DNA of 21,888 nt from an uncultured Muribaculaceae bacterium (GCA_910583775.1 CAJTYD010000055.1:1-21888); one strand, 5' to 3'. Positions 1 to 9,044 are shown, numbered from the stretch's first letter. Notes: generated by a model not told the origin, from the letters alone. Numbers and translations: made by a program.

Positions 1-36
1 TTTTAATTATTTTACTGTATTATTAACATCTCGAAA

Positions 37-53
37 TTAGTTTAAACAACTTC
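37..53. repeat. End motif of a palindromic repeat family (partial element at left edge)
   Basis: The 17 bases TTAGTTTAAACAACTTC occur here and again, exactly and inverted, at 5876-5892, where they form the outer end of a palindromic element. The surrounding bases (TCGAAA before, TAAAAG after) also resemble the right end of the element at 6346-6443. I read this as the right end of another copy that begins left of the window. Only one end is visible, so the assignment is tentative. Confidence 0.4.
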
Positions 54-105
54 AGTAAAAGAATCTCATTTGTGCCATATTGAGGGCAATATTCATTTTC
101 AATCG

Positions 106-135
106 TTGTAATTTGAAAAAAATTATTTATTTTTG
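106..135 (+). promoter_or_regulatory. Bacteroides-type promoter of the hybrid two-component regulator
   Basis: The -7 element TATTTTTG at 128-135 fits TAnnTTTG, and TTG at 106-108 lies 19 bp upstream in the -33 position. This is the spacing known for the primary sigma factor of Bacteroides. The predicted transcription start is near 142. It decides the gene start: an in-frame ATG at 80 lies upstream of the promoter, so translation should begin at 179 or 227. Confidence 0.6.
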
Positions 136-178
136 CAGTGATTGTGAGCGATGGGAACCAAGGGTGATTCACCGCTTC

Positions 179-3100
179 ATGGTCCCGTTTTCAATTAATG
201 CCGTACAGACACTAACATTCAGAAACATGCCGGGAATCGCTTTAATTGTTTTATTGGCCTTATTATCCCTGCCGGCCTTTGGAAACAGAATGCAGGTTAT
301 GCATTATACTGTTGAAGACGGTCTGTCGGCCAACTCTGTCTACAGCATCTCCCAGGACAGCCGCGGCCTCATCTGGCTTGGGACCGTCGACGGGCTTCAC
401 AGTTTTGACGGCAATGCCATCCGCGTATGGCGAGATCCGAAAGTGGCGTCGCTCGGCTCTCTTATATATTCAGTCAAGGAGGGCCCCGACAGCAAGCTCT
501 GGATCGGAAGCGACTCCGGTCTGACGATCTTTGATCTGAAAAAAGAGAAATTCGAGGATTTCAGCAAATACCTGTTGAATGGTTTTTCAATCAACACCGC
601 TGTGCATGACGTCCTCTTCGACAGCCGTGGAATGCTGTGGATCGCCACCTATGGAAAAGGCATCCTCCGGTATGACCCGCGCGATAAATCCCTGAAACAG
701 TATATAGGCAAGGGCAAGACGATTTCCGACTACATCGGCAAGCTGCTCGAGGATTCGTCCGGCAGGATATGGGCTGTAAGCAACGACGAGGGCGCAAGCG
801 TCTATGTCCCTGATCAGGATCTTTTCAGATCGGTCGACGGCGGAGGATTGAAAAACGTAATGTATGTCTACGAAGACAGCGACCGGCGTATCTGGGCCGG
901 TTCCTGGGACGGCCTCTATGAGCTGGATAAGAAAAACAGGAAGTTTGTAAGAAGGGTTTCGCCGCGCGACAGCTCGGGAGTTATGCTCGTAAGGAGGATC
1001 GTCGAGGATCACGGAGGGAGGCTGCTGTTTGTCTCTGACAACGGTCTTGGCGTCTACGACAAGAAGACCGGGAAATGCGACATTATCGGGGCCGACGAGA
1101 AAACGGGCTTCAACGACCATCACCTCCATTCGATATTCATCGATCGCGACAAGGGGCTCTGGATAGGCTCATACTTCGGAGGGGTGAACTATATTCCCGC
1201 GATGTCAAACCGTTTCATAACCCACAGCTATCGTAATTCGAGTGGACTTAAGGGAAAGATAATAAGCGTGGTGGCTCCGGCCGACGGGCGAAACCTCTGG
1301 CTCGGCACCGACGACGCCGGCTTCTATTACTGGAACCGGACCGACAATACTTTCGGGGAATATGATTCGAAAGTGCCGGGCAAAGGTCCTACCTACAACA
1401 ACATCCATGCCCTTCTTCAGAACGGCGATAAACTCTTCGTCGGAATGTATGCAGGGGGGCTCGATATCTTCGACATAAGCACAGGCAGTTTCAGGAACTA
1501 TCGCTCATCGTCAAATCCACGCTCGCTCTACAGCCAGAGCGTCTATGCCCTTCTCAGGGACCGTGACGGCAACATCTGGGTAGGTACGTCGCGTGGCGTC
1601 AACCGGTATGTTCCGGAGAGCGATGATTTCGAACGCGTTTTCGAGGCCGGACTCGCCGATGTGGAATTCATGTTCCAGGACTCTCAGAAATATGTCTATG
1701 CCCTGTCGCTCGACAAGGGTATGTTCATGCGTGATCCCAAAAGCGGGAAATGGGAGAACTTCACAGCTTCTCCCGACTGGGAGAAAACCGGAGGACTGCC
1801 CTCCAACAAGCTGATATGCGGCGCCGAAGACAGCAAGAGAAACATCTGGTTAGGCACCGACGGCATGGGCCTGATACGTTTCGACAGGAACGGTAAGAAA
1901 TTCTCCCGTGTTGATCTCCCCGACGACATACGCTCAGTGTTCATGGTTCTGGCTTATCGCGACCGGCTGTGGCTCACTTCGAACGCCGGACTCTTCTGCT
2001 ATTATCCCCGGACCGGCATGCTGCGTCATTTCTCGAAGACCGAGGGACTCTCCGACAACGTGTTCCGCCCCAATTCCGGTTATCTGTCGGCCGACGGCAC
2101 TGCTTTTTTCGGAGGCACCGGGGGCATTGTCGAGTTCAGGCCCGACGAGTTCAGACTCGTGCCTCAGAACCATGACGTGATTCTCACCGACTTCCGGCTT
2201 TTCAACAAGCCCGTCAGAACGGATGATGAAGATTCTCCGCTTAAGACCTCGATCACCTACGCCGAGGAGCTGCGTCTGAAGAACGACCAGTCGAACTTCA
2301 GCTTCAAGGTGGCGGTCCTGAATTATTCGAATCCCAGCCAGAACGAATTCAATTATAAGCTCGAGGGCTTCGACAAGGACTGGAATGAAGCGACCTCCGA
2401 CCATACCGTCAGCTATACGAATCTGCCTCCGGGGCATTATGAGTTCAGGGTGCGCACCTCCAACGGTCTTGGCGGCTGGAACGAAGACGCGATCTCTTTC
2501 CCCATAACGGTGCTTCCGCCATGGTGGCTCTCGTGGCCGATGATCGTGGCTTACGTTCTTGTCTTTATTCTTGGCTGCTGGCTCTTCTACCGCTATCTCA
2601 CGCTCCGTCAGAAGAGAAAGTTCGAGAAGATAGCCATGGAGAATGAGAAGGCCGCCAATCAGCGTAAGATCGATTTCTTCACCCAGATGGCACATGAGCT
2701 GCGCACCCCTCTGACACTCATTCTTTCGCCTCTCGAGACGATGATGCGCTCGAAGGAAAAGGAGGTCGTGGAGGCAATGCCGCAGCTCCGCGTGATGGAA
2801 CGCAACGGCAACAGGCTGATGAACTTGGTGAACCAGCTTATGGATTTCCGCAAGATAGAGACCGGCAACATCAAGGTCAGCATGATGGACCGGGACATAC
2901 GCGCCGAGCTCCAGCAGACCATCCATAATTTCAGCTCCTATCTGAAGGCGCGCCGGATAGAGACCATCGTCGTGGTTCCCAAGGGGAAATGCATGGCGAG
3001 GATCGACAAGGAGGCTTTCTCTCACATCATGATAAACCTGCTCTCAAACGCTCTGCATTTCGCGCGAACGGGAATCAGCGTCTCCCTTACCGATGACGGC

Positions 3101-4207
3101 GACGGCCGCTACCGTATAGACGTCAAGGACGACGGACCGGGAATCCCTGCCAAGGAGAGGGAGCGTATCTTCGAGCCGTTCTATCAGATACGCGAGAACC
3201 GTCCGTCCGACAACATGGGAACGGGGATCGGCCTTATGCTTGTCAGGAAATATGCACAGGTGATAGGAGCGGAGATTGCGCTCGAAAGCGAGCCCGGGAA
3301 GGGAGCATGCTTCAGCGTCTTTTTCAGGAAATCAGACCTTTCGGCCAAGACCGGCGAACATTCCGTGGAGAGCCGGAAGGCGGATGCCGAGGAGAGTGTC
3401 GCGGAGGTAACTGAGGATGCCGTCGAGATGCCGGCAAAGGCGAAGGTGCTTGTGGTTGATGACAATCCGGATATGCGCGAGTTTCTGAGGAGCCTGCTTT
3501 CGGATGAATTCAATGTGGACACCGCTTCCGATGGCCAGGAGGCCCTCGACCGGCTCGCGGGCCATGAATGCGACCTGATCCTGAGCGATGTCATGATGCC
3601 GGTGGTAGACGGTTTCGAGCTTTGCCGCCGCGTGAAGGGGGATATCGCAACAAGCCATATCCCGGTGATCCTGCTCACGGCAAAGGTCGACTCTGAGGAT
3701 TTCGTGGAAGGTTACGAGAATGGCGCCGACGCATACGTGGGCAAGCCTTTCTCTTCGGAGGTGATCCGTGCCCAGGTAAAAGGACTCATAAAGAACCGCG
3801 CCAGGATGCGCAGCAAGTTCAGAAGCGATCCTGCGGCTGAGGTGGAAATCGTTCCGAATTCGGATATCGACAAGGAATTTTTCGACAAGGTGTCGGAGAT
3901 AATATTGAAGAAGATATCGGATCCGGATTTCAGTGTCGACACGCTTGCCCAGGAGGTGGGGATGTCGCGCACGCGCCTCTTCACCAAAATCAAGGGGGTG
4001 ATGGGAATGACGCCGAATGCCTTTATCCGCATAATCAAATTGCGCAAGGCCGCCGAGCTGCTTTCTCAGCCCGACGCCCGGGTAAACGAAGTATGCTATG
4101 AGGTGGGTTTCTCTTCGCGCTCGCATTTCGCGAAATGCTTTCAGGAGCAGTTCGGAGTGACGCCTACCGAATACCGTAACGGCAAAGATAGCAAATTACT
4201 CCCCTAA
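179..4207 (+). CDS. Hybrid two-component system sensor histidine kinase/response regulator (HTCS)
   Basis: One-piece membrane sensor and transcription regulator, the type that controls glycan-utilization loci in Bacteroidales. Numbered from ATG 179 (1342 aa): signal peptide about 1-35; periplasmic two-propeller sensor with repeated 'IW.GT..GL' strands about 45-690; Y_Y_Y domain about 700-772; one membrane helix about 782-806; HisKA with H839 in AHELRTPL; HATPase about 935-1045 with DDGPGIP and GTGIGL; receiver about 1088-1205 with phospho-acceptor D1137 in LSDVMMP and K in GKPF; AraC-type double HTH about 1250-1337. All key residues are present, so it looks functional. ATG 179 is preferred because it adds an Arg to the signal-peptide n-region and lies behind the promoter; ATG 227 is the alternative. 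The ligand cannot be read from sequence. It converges on the permease gene and has no susCD directly beside it. Its target may be the PUL at 9-20 kb (inference). Confidence 0.93.
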   Translation: MVPFSINAVQTLTFRNMPGIALIVLLALLSLPAFGNRMQVMHYTVEDGLSANSVYSISQDSRGLIWLGTVDGLHSFDGNAIRVWRDPKVASLGSLIYSVKEGPDSKLWIGSDSGLTIFDLKKEKFEDFSKYLLNGFSINTAVHDVLFDSRGMLWIATYGKGILRYDPRDKSLKQYIGKGKTISDYIGKLLEDSSGRIWAVSNDEGASVYVPDQDLFRSVDGGGLKNVMYVYEDSDRRIWAGSWDGLYELDKKNRKFVRRVSPRDSSGVMLVRRIVEDHGGRLLFVSDNGLGVYDKKTGKCDIIGADEKTGFNDHHLHSIFIDRDKGLWIGSYFGGVNYIPAMSNRFITHSYRNSSGLKGKIISVVAPADGRNLWLGTDDAGFYYWNRTDNTFGEYDSKVPGKGPTYNNIHALLQNGDKLFVGMYAGGLDIFDISTGSFRNYRSSSNPRSLYSQSVYALLRDRDGNIWVGTSRGVNRYVPESDDFERVFEAGLADVEFMFQDSQKYVYALSLDKGMFMRDPKSGKWENFTASPDWEKTGGLPSNKLICGAEDSKRNIWLGTDGMGLIRFDRNGKKFSRVDLPDDIRSVFMVLAYRDRLWLTSNAGLFCYYPRTGMLRHFSKTEGLSDNVFRPNSGYLSADGTAFFGGTGGIVEFRPDEFRLVPQNHDVILTDFRLFNKPVRTDDEDSPLKTSITYAEELRLKNDQSNFSFKVAVLNYSNPSQNEFNYKLEGFDKDWNEATSDHTVSYTNLPPGHYEFRVRTSNGLGGWNEDAISFPITVLPPWWLSWPMIVAYVLVFILGCWLFYRYLTLRQKRKFEKIAMENEKAANQRKIDFFTQMAHELRTPLTLILSPLETMMRSKEKEVVEAMPQLRVMERNGNRLMNLVNQLMDFRKIETGNIKVSMMDRDIRAELQQTIHNFSSYLKARRIETIVVVPKGKCMARIDKEAFSHIMINLLSNALHFARTGISVSLTDDGDGRYRIDVKDDGPGIPAKERERIFEPFYQIRENRPSDNMGTGIGLMLVRKYAQVIGAEIALESEPGKGACFSVFFRKSDLSAKTGEHSVESRKADAEESVAEVTEDAVEMPAKAKVLVVDDNPDMREFLRSLLSDEFNVDTASDGQEALDRLAGHECDLILSDVMMPVVDGFELCRRVKGDIATSHIPVILLTAKVDSEDFVEGYENGADAYVGKPFSSEVIRAQVKGLIKNRARMRSKFRSDPAAEVEIVPNSDIDKEFFDKVSEIILKKISDPDFSVDTLAQEVGMSRTRLFTKIKGVMGMTPNAFIRIIKLRKAAELLSQPDARVNEVCYEVGFSSRSHFAKCFQEQFGVTPTEYRNGKDSKLLP

Positions 4208-4261
4208 TTTTGAAATAATAGTCTGTAATACAGGCTTTTGCAACAATGTTGTCAGAGCGTG

Positions 4262-4295
4262 AGACGGTCAGGTCCATAAAGGGGCCTGACCGTCT
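4262..4295. terminator. Hairpin between convergent genes, probable terminator
   Basis: A stem of 14 pairs (one G-T wobble) runs between 4262-4275 and 4282-4295 with a 6-nt loop, in the 128-bp gap between the ends of the regulator gene and the permease gene. On the plus strand it is followed by a pyrimidine run (TTCTCTCTC) rather than a pure T tract, so termination strength is uncertain. Its position suits both converging transcripts. Confidence 0.55.
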
Positions 4296-4335
4296 TCTCT
4301 CTCATGGCTTGGGAGGCTCGTGAGATTGCCCATGT

Positions 4336-5799
4336 TCATGTCGAGGCCGTTGAAGGAGTATCGGTTGTTACCGACTGCTGGCGCCGGGCGATGAAAAAGC
4401 CGTAATAGGCAATGATCGCGAAGGCGACTGCCGGAACGATATATGCTTTCATTATGCTCCCTGTCTGATCCGAAACGATTCCCTGGATCTGGGTGAGGAC
4501 GGCTGCGCCTGCGATTGCCGTCACCATGAATGAGCCGCCGATTTTCGTGTCTCCGCCCAGCCCGGTAAGGCCGAAGCCATAGATCGTCGGAAACATCAGG
4601 GACATGCATCCGGAAATGCCCACCAGACAGTAAACCCCGAAGAATCCCTTTCCGAACATAGTTCCGAGGCATAAGACGACGGCCAGGACAGACAGAGACA
4701 CAAGCAGCCTGTAAGGCTTGATATATTTCATCAAGGCGGTGCATGCGAACCTCATCACCACGAAAAGCACCAGCGAAAGGATGTAATAGGTCGCGGCGGC
4801 CTGCTCGGCGGTGTGAGGCAAGAGGTCGTCGAGGCCTGCCCATTGACAGAAACTGTAGAATGCCCTTGCTACGGGTTCGGTGTTGCGGAGTGAGTTGATC
4901 ACGGCCTCTGGCGACGGATTCTCACCAAGCGCGGCGATTATTCCGTCGAAGTCGAGCTGCACCATCGCGTACCTTATCACGAACGACCAGACGGCTATCT
5001 GGGCTCCTACATAGAAGAACTGCGCCACCACTCCCCAGATATAATTCCGGTTGTGTGCGAGCCTCTTCAGAGTGCCTTTGAAGTCGGGACTCTCACCCTT
5101 TTCGCGGAGGTCGGGCATTCTGGTGAAGCGGATGGCGATAAGTAGGGTGACCATTACGAGACCGAGGACAACGTATGCCGTTGTCACCGCATCCAGCTCA
5201 TTTGTCTGTATCGAGGCGAGTTCCTGCGGGGGCAGCTCGTTGCGCTGTGCCGCCGTTAGACCGTTGAGCTGCGAGAGGATGAAGATCTGGCTTATCACCA
5301 CGCCGGCTATCGCTCCGAAGGGATTGAAGGCCTGCGAGAGATTGAGCCTTCTGGTGGCTGTCTTTTCGGATCCGATGGCAAGCACGTATGAGTTGGCCGA
5401 GGTCTCCAGCACGGAGAGCCCGGCGAAGAGGACGAAGATCGCCAGAAGATACATGAAGAAGCTGAGGTCCATGTTCGCTTCCGAGCTCAGCAGGGCAGGA
5501 TAGAAGAGCAGGGCGCCGAGCGCGTAGAGACCGAGGCCGAGCATCACGCCGGCCTTGTAGGTATATCGTTTTATGAACAGAGCCCCCGGCACGGCGCAGC
5601 AACCGTAGCCGAGAAGATAGCACACCACCTGTATCCACGCTGTCCTGGAGTCGCTGAGACTCATGATGCGCTTGAAGGCGGCCAGCATCGTGTCGGTGAG
5701 ATTATTGGGAATGGCCCAGGCAAAGAAGAGCGTTGTCAGTAGGATGTAGGCTAACAGCTTTCCTTTGGGAATTATTCTGTCTGATTCCATACGGGGCAT
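4336..5799 (-). CDS. fucP: FHS-family MFS sugar/H+ symporter, L-fucose permease-like
   Basis: Inner-membrane major facilitator of the fucose/glucose/galactose:H+ symporter group, 487 aa, 12 predicted helices. Close resemblance to E. coli FucP is visible in FFAWAIPNNLTD, YKAGVMLGLGLYALGALLFYPA, LETSANSY and NLSQAFNPFGA. The two acidic residues needed for sugar and proton coupling in FucP (E. coli D46 and E135) correspond to D36 in NNLTD and E132 in LETSAN. The central loop (about 285-345) is longer than in E. coli, as is common in Bacteroidota members. The start is ATG 5799 or ATG 5790; I see no good TAnnTTTG box upstream. It converges on the regulator gene. The substrate could be fucose, galactose, glucose or another hexose; family membership is secure, substrate is not. 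Confidence 0.85.
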   Translation of the reverse strand: MPRMESDRIIPKGKLLAYILLTTLFFAWAIPNNLTDTMLAAFKRIMSLSDSRTAWIQVVCYLLGYGCCAVPGALFIKRYTYKAGVMLGLGLYALGALLFYPALLSSEANMDLSFFMYLLAIFVLFAGLSVLETSANSYVLAIGSEKTATRRLNLSQAFNPFGAIAGVVISQIFILSQLNGLTAAQRNELPPQELASIQTNELDAVTTAYVVLGLVMVTLLIAIRFTRMPDLREKGESPDFKGTLKRLAHNRNYIWGVVAQFFYVGAQIAVWSFVIRYAMVQLDFDGIIAALGENPSPEAVINSLRNTEPVARAFYSFCQWAGLDDLLPHTAEQAAATYYILSLVLFVVMRFACTALMKYIKPYRLLVSLSVLAVVLCLGTMFGKGFFGVYCLVGISGCMSLMFPTIYGFGLTGLGGDTKIGGSFMVTAIAGAAVLTQIQGIVSDQTGSIMKAYIVPAVAFAIIAYYGFFIARRQQSVTTDTPSTAST

Positions 5800-5870
5800 G
5801 TTTAGAATGGTTTAGACGGTTGTGCCATCATTTTATTTATAAAACGGTTAAGCAGAACTATGGAGATATG

Positions 5871-6097
5871 ATTAAGAAGTTGTTTAAACTAAGAGTGTGT
5901 TTATTTTTAACACGAATTTGATGTTTAAGTGTAATTGCAAATTCTATTGGTTCACATAAAGGATTTTTTTGAGGGGTGATATAAGCCCGGTTCCGACAGT
6001 CGAAAACGATAGTTTTCTCCTTTCTCAACTTGCTTAAATCCCTCAAAAGTCTTCTCAAAATCCTTTGAAAATTAATTTAAACAGTTTCTTAGATTAT
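5871..6097. repeat. Nested palindromic element A (MITE-like)
   Basis: The outer ends are inverted copies: 5871-5890 (TTAAGAAGTTGTTTAAAC region) against 6075-6095 (TTTAAACAGTTTCTTAGA). An inner inverted pair lies at about 5958-5987 and 6032-6067 (AAAGGATTTTTTTGAGGG against CCCTCAAAAGTCTTCTC..). About 85 bp of its left half (from 5889) is repeated at about 87% identity from 6151 in element B. No gene is present; a 66-codon minus-strand frame here is a by-product of the repeat. The layout suggests a small non-autonomous mobile element or a dispersed intergenic palindrome. Confidence 0.6.
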
Positions 6098-6150
6098 GTC
6101 GCAAATATAAACATAAAATCTAAAGAATCAAATTAATTATTTTAATTGGT

Positions 6151-6351
6151 CTTAGAGTGTGTTTACTTTTAACACGAATTTAAAGTTTAAGTGTATTTAC
6201 AAATTCTATAGGCTCACATAAAGGATCTTTTTGGTGATTTTATCCAAGTCTCATCAGTCGCATAGCCCGCTATGCTCCTTCTTCAACTTGATAAAATCCC
6301 TCAAAAATATCTCTTTATGTGAACCAATGTTAAAAGTAAACATACTCTTAG
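6151..6351. repeat. Nested palindromic element B (MITE-like)
   Basis: The outer inverted arms are 6151-6176 and 6326-6351 (22 of 26 match; core GTTTACTTTTAACA). The inner arms are 6211-6245 and 6290-6325 (TCACATAAAG.. against ..CTTTATGTGA). At the centre GCATAG-CCCG-CTATGC (6260-6275) forms a terminal hairpin, so almost the whole element can fold into one long stem. Its left half repeats element A. It contains no gene. Confidence 0.65.
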
Positions 6352-6443
6352 AGAGTGTTTAAATTTCTTTCGAAAAATTTATTATAGAATTTCGTTCAAG
6401 GCTTTTAAGAATCTTTCGAAAGAAATTTAAACAGTTACTAAGA
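6346..6443. repeat. Palindromic element C (MITE-like)
   Basis: Perfect 20-bp inverted repeats TGTTTAAATTTCTTTCGAAA (6356-6375) and its complement (6414-6433) flank a 38-bp AT-rich centre. TCTTAG (6346-6351) and CTAAGA (6438-6443) extend the symmetry outward. Its right end (TTTAAACAGTTaCTaAGA) matches the right end of element A, so A, B and C share end motifs although their interiors differ. It abuts and slightly overlaps B. Confidence 0.65.
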
Positions 6444-6544
6444 GCGCCTGAAAAAGGGAAAGTTTAATCGATATTTGTGTTTTAACTTTCATTGATTGCT
6501 GTGTATAAATTTGTTAAGAGCTTGTATCATTTCTATATTATAAT

Positions 6545-6801
6545 CCGCGACCGCCCCGCGGTCGTGTTATTGGTGTTTGTTTCCCTATAGTCCGTGACCG
6601 CCCCGCGGTCGAGTGGTTAGCGGAGGTGGATTAATGGGAGCAACAACGTGGCCGGAGGTCTGACCCTGGCAAGGGTCACGGATTGTAGCCCCGGGTGGAG
6701 AAAGGCATTTGCCTTTCTCCACCCGGGGTAGATTAGTGGTGTGAATTACGACCGCGGTGCGGTCGCGGATGAAAATCACAGAATGCAAGTGATATACACA
6801 T
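6545..6801 (-). repeat. GC-rich multi-hairpin intergenic element, copy 1
   Basis: The core 6617-6801 is a 185-bp sequence that recurs without gaps and at about 89% identity, inverted, at 21194-21378. It holds CGACCGC-3 nt-GCGGTCG hairpins at 6749-6765 and, outside the core, at 6548-6564 and 6596-6610; a perfect 40-bp palindrome at 6689-6728 (19-bp arms); and TGACCCT-GGCA-AGGGTCA at 6661-6678. A 67-codon frame across it is not a gene: differences from the other copy are mostly amino-acid changing. It lies 138 bp after the stop of the outer-membrane gene. Oriented here so that both copies read away from the gene they follow. Confidence 0.75.
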
Positions 6802-6872
6802 TTCCTCTCACTTTGCCGACGCGTCTTGCGACTGCTCCCGCTCCGCGTCTTGTAACATTTTAGGATAGTATG

Positions 6873-6896
6873 CCCTGCGGTATTTGCGCCGCAGGG
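6873..6896 (-). terminator. Hairpin after the outer-membrane protein gene
   Basis: CCCTGCGG (6873-6880) and CCGCAGGG (6889-6896) form an 8-bp GC-rich stem with an 8-nt loop, 43 bp after the stop codon at 6939. The T tract on the minus-strand side is poor (CATACTATCC), so it may stabilise or weakly terminate the transcript rather than act as a full intrinsic terminator. Confidence 0.4.
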
Positions 6897-6938
6897 ATCT
6901 TCTCTTTTAGGTTGTGGAGATGTCTGTTTCCCGGAATG

Positions 6939-9044
6939 TCAGCGTCCTCCGGCCGTAGAGCCTCCGATGTTGTCGTCTCCTTCGAGAAGACGTTTTGCTT
7001 CCCGTTTCTGCTTGCCCCATTTAAGGGTAGCGGAAAGACGGACTCCTACCATGCGTTCAACAAAGGGAGAACGCATGATACTTGTGTATGAGTAATTGGA
7101 GTCAAGACTTGTTTCCTCCTGGTTATAACGTCCGAACGGCATAAGCATGAAAACTGCTGCGCTATAATTTTTCCAGGAGTATTGCAGCATCACGGTATTG
7201 AATGATTCCGGACGGTTTATCTCTTGAGCCCAGAGGCTGTTCTTGGCCTGGTCAAGCGTGAAGATGAAGTTAAAGCCCCAGTGTCTCAGCGATAGTTGCG
7301 CGCTGCCGCTCCATGCGGAGATCGCATGGCTGAAATTTTTCCCTCTGGAGTATTGTCTTGAGAAACCGACGTTTCCTTCAATGAAGAGCCACTCCGGGAT
7401 GGCCTCGACGCTTGCCGCGAGGTTGAATCCGAAATCAAGATAATCGCCCTCATTGGAATAGGTCTTCATCAGACGGTCATCCTCCCAGTAGGAATACATA
7501 TATATGGGATTGTCGGCAGAATTTATCAAAGCCTTGAGGTTAAGATTTACGCGCGGCACATTCACGCTCCATGCCAGACTGGAGTGAATCCATGAATATG
7601 GTTTCAGATCCGGGTTGCCATACTGATACTGTATCGGGTCAAGCTGTTGTATCACAGGATTTGTCTGTCCGAGAGTCGGAGCGGAGCTGGTTCTTGTTAA
7701 ACTGGCGCGCAATGTCGACCAGCCTTTTCTCCACATAATTGAAATTCTTGGCTGGATTTCCCATGAATCGGTTCCACGAGCCGATTCCCGCAGGTAGATG
7801 TTGGTGTATTGGGCTCCGATTCCTCCTGTTAGCGAGAGGCCTCCAAAGCGGTGGGTATATTCTCCGAAGAAATATATGGCATCCTGACGCTGGTGAAAGA
7901 CGGCGTTGTCGGAAGTGATGTATTTCGAGCGATTGCGGCTTCCGTTCCATTTGATTCCTCCTTTTGCGACTGCGGCACGCCATTCCTTGATATAATTCCC
8001 CTCCAATGAAAAGCCAAGGTTGTTGTCGATGATCGATGTGGTGATGTCTGAAAGAATCTCTGAATCCTTATTCTCCCTCTCTATATATTCCGAGCCGGGT
8101 TTGCCATGCCTGTAGCTGGCGGTCGCGTTGAGGGCTATTGTCTGCCGGTGACCGATTTTATGATCAAGATAGAATTCGAATGTCGGACGCACGAACATAT
8201 TGAAATTGGTGGAGGAGAGATAGTGGCTCTTCTCTTCATTTTCCGAAACTGTCTTAAGCATTCCTTCATAGCGCAGGATATTGGGGTTCTGATAGTTCAT
8301 CCTGATCCCGGTCCATAATGTGGTTTTTTCCGGATTTATATATGAATAGCTTATGCCTGCCCAACTCTGGTTGTTGTTATATTCCCCTCCGATCGGCACT
8401 TCTTCTCTTTTCAATGTACTACCGTCCGAGAAGTTGAAGACTTCGTTATAGTCGCGATGCATCGGCACATGGTTGCGTATCTGCGTCTCGTCATAGATGC
8501 TCCATTGTGACTTGCCATGATTGATTTTTATATTGCCCATGTAATTGCCGGATGGAAGCACTTTGCACCATAACATTGTGTTAAGGCTCATCGATCCTCC
8601 GGATGACGGATTTCTGACAATAATGTTCAAGACGGCATTGGCATTCTTATAGCGCAATCCTGGGTTTTCAAGATACTCAACCTTTACAATGCTTTCCGGA
8701 GAAAGATCCTGCACGTCCTGAACCGAAACTTCACGTCCGTTGATTCGCAGCTGCACGTTGCCCCCGGGGTTAGTCACCGTGTTAAGCAACGTATTGACAG
8801 AAAGGGCCGGTATCATCATGTTCTGCAGGAGCGAAAGCCCGTTTTGCGATACTTTGCGCGCCTCTGAAGAGGGGGAATACACGTCGCGGTCTCCCTTGTG
8901 AATCACCGGGGATGCGACAATTACGAAATCATCGAGTTCCCGCAGGTTTGCTTCTTTTTGTAGAGAATCGGGCTGAACGGGATTTTGCGCAGCCAGTGTC
9001 ATGGAAACCGTAGCGAACGCAACCGGAATGAATTTTTTATACAT
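6939..9044 (-). CDS. Outer membrane beta-barrel protein with N-terminal TonB-receptor-like plug
   Basis: 701 aa. Signal peptide about 1-19 (MYKKFIPVAFATVSMTLAAQ). Residues about 36-145 resemble a TonB-dependent receptor plug (LQNMMIPALSVNTL, VQLRINGREVSVQDVQDL, ESIVKVEYLENPGLRY, AVLNIIVRNP). The rest is rich in alternating aromatic strands of an outer-membrane barrel, like the OMP_b-brl_3 family common in Bacteroidota. It has no carboxypeptidase-like N-terminal domain and no SusD partner, and it is shorter than SusC (about 1000 aa). It sits alone between repeat DNA and the PUL terminator, with its own -7 box at 9086-9093, so it is probably a separate transcription unit. The substrate is unknown; uptake of a small ligand or an envelope role are both possible. 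Confidence 0.8.
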   Translation of the reverse strand: MYKKFIPVAFATVSMTLAAQNPVQPDSLQKEANLRELDDFVIVASPVIHKGDRDVYSPSSEARKVSQNGLSLLQNMMIPALSVNTLLNTVTNPGGNVQLRINGREVSVQDVQDLSPESIVKVEYLENPGLRYKNANAVLNIIVRNPSSGGSMSLNTMLWCKVLPSGNYMGNIKINHGKSQWSIYDETQIRNHVPMHRDYNEVFNFSDGSTLKREEVPIGGEYNNNQSWAGISYSYINPEKTTLWTGIRMNYQNPNILRYEGMLKTVSENEEKSHYLSSTNFNMFVRPTFEFYLDHKIGHRQTIALNATASYRHGKPGSEYIERENKDSEILSDITTSIIDNNLGFSLEGNYIKEWRAAVAKGGIKWNGSRNRSKYITSDNAVFHQRQDAIYFFGEYTHRFGGLSLTGGIGAQYTNIYLRESARGTDSWEIQPRISIMWRKGWSTLRASLTRTSSAPTLGQTNPVIQQLDPIQYQYGNPDLKPYSWIHSSLAWSVNVPRVNLNLKALINSADNPIYMYSYWEDDRLMKTYSNEGDYLDFGFNLAASVEAIPEWLFIEGNVGFSRQYSRGKNFSHAISAWSGSAQLSLRHWGFNFIFTLDQAKNSLWAQEINRPESFNTVMLQYSWKNYSAAVFMLMPFGRYNQEETSLDSNYSYTSIMRSPFVERMVGVRLSATLKWGKQKREAKRLLEGDDNIGGSTAGGR

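Noticed and set aside
1934..3025. 363-codon antisense frame inside the regulator gene (also 3332-4126)
   Set aside because: It lies fully within a gene with clear kinase and receiver motifs. Its translation shows no domain and has the His/Arg/Glu-rich look of antisense frames in GC-rich coding DNA.
5858..6058. 66-codon minus-strand frame upstream of the permease
   Set aside because: It coincides with palindromic element A and has no protein-like features.
6585..6788. 67-codon minus-strand frame with a similar frame at 21165-21491
   Set aside because: The peptide similarity comes from the shared 185-bp repeat. Between copies about 15 base changes alter amino acids and only about 4 are silent, which does not fit a conserved protein; the frame runs through hairpin arms.
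5871..6801. Possible insertion sequence with transposase, or tRNA genes in the 1.1-kb gap
   Set aside because: No frame of transposase length or motif and no cloverleaf were seen; only palindromic repeats are present.
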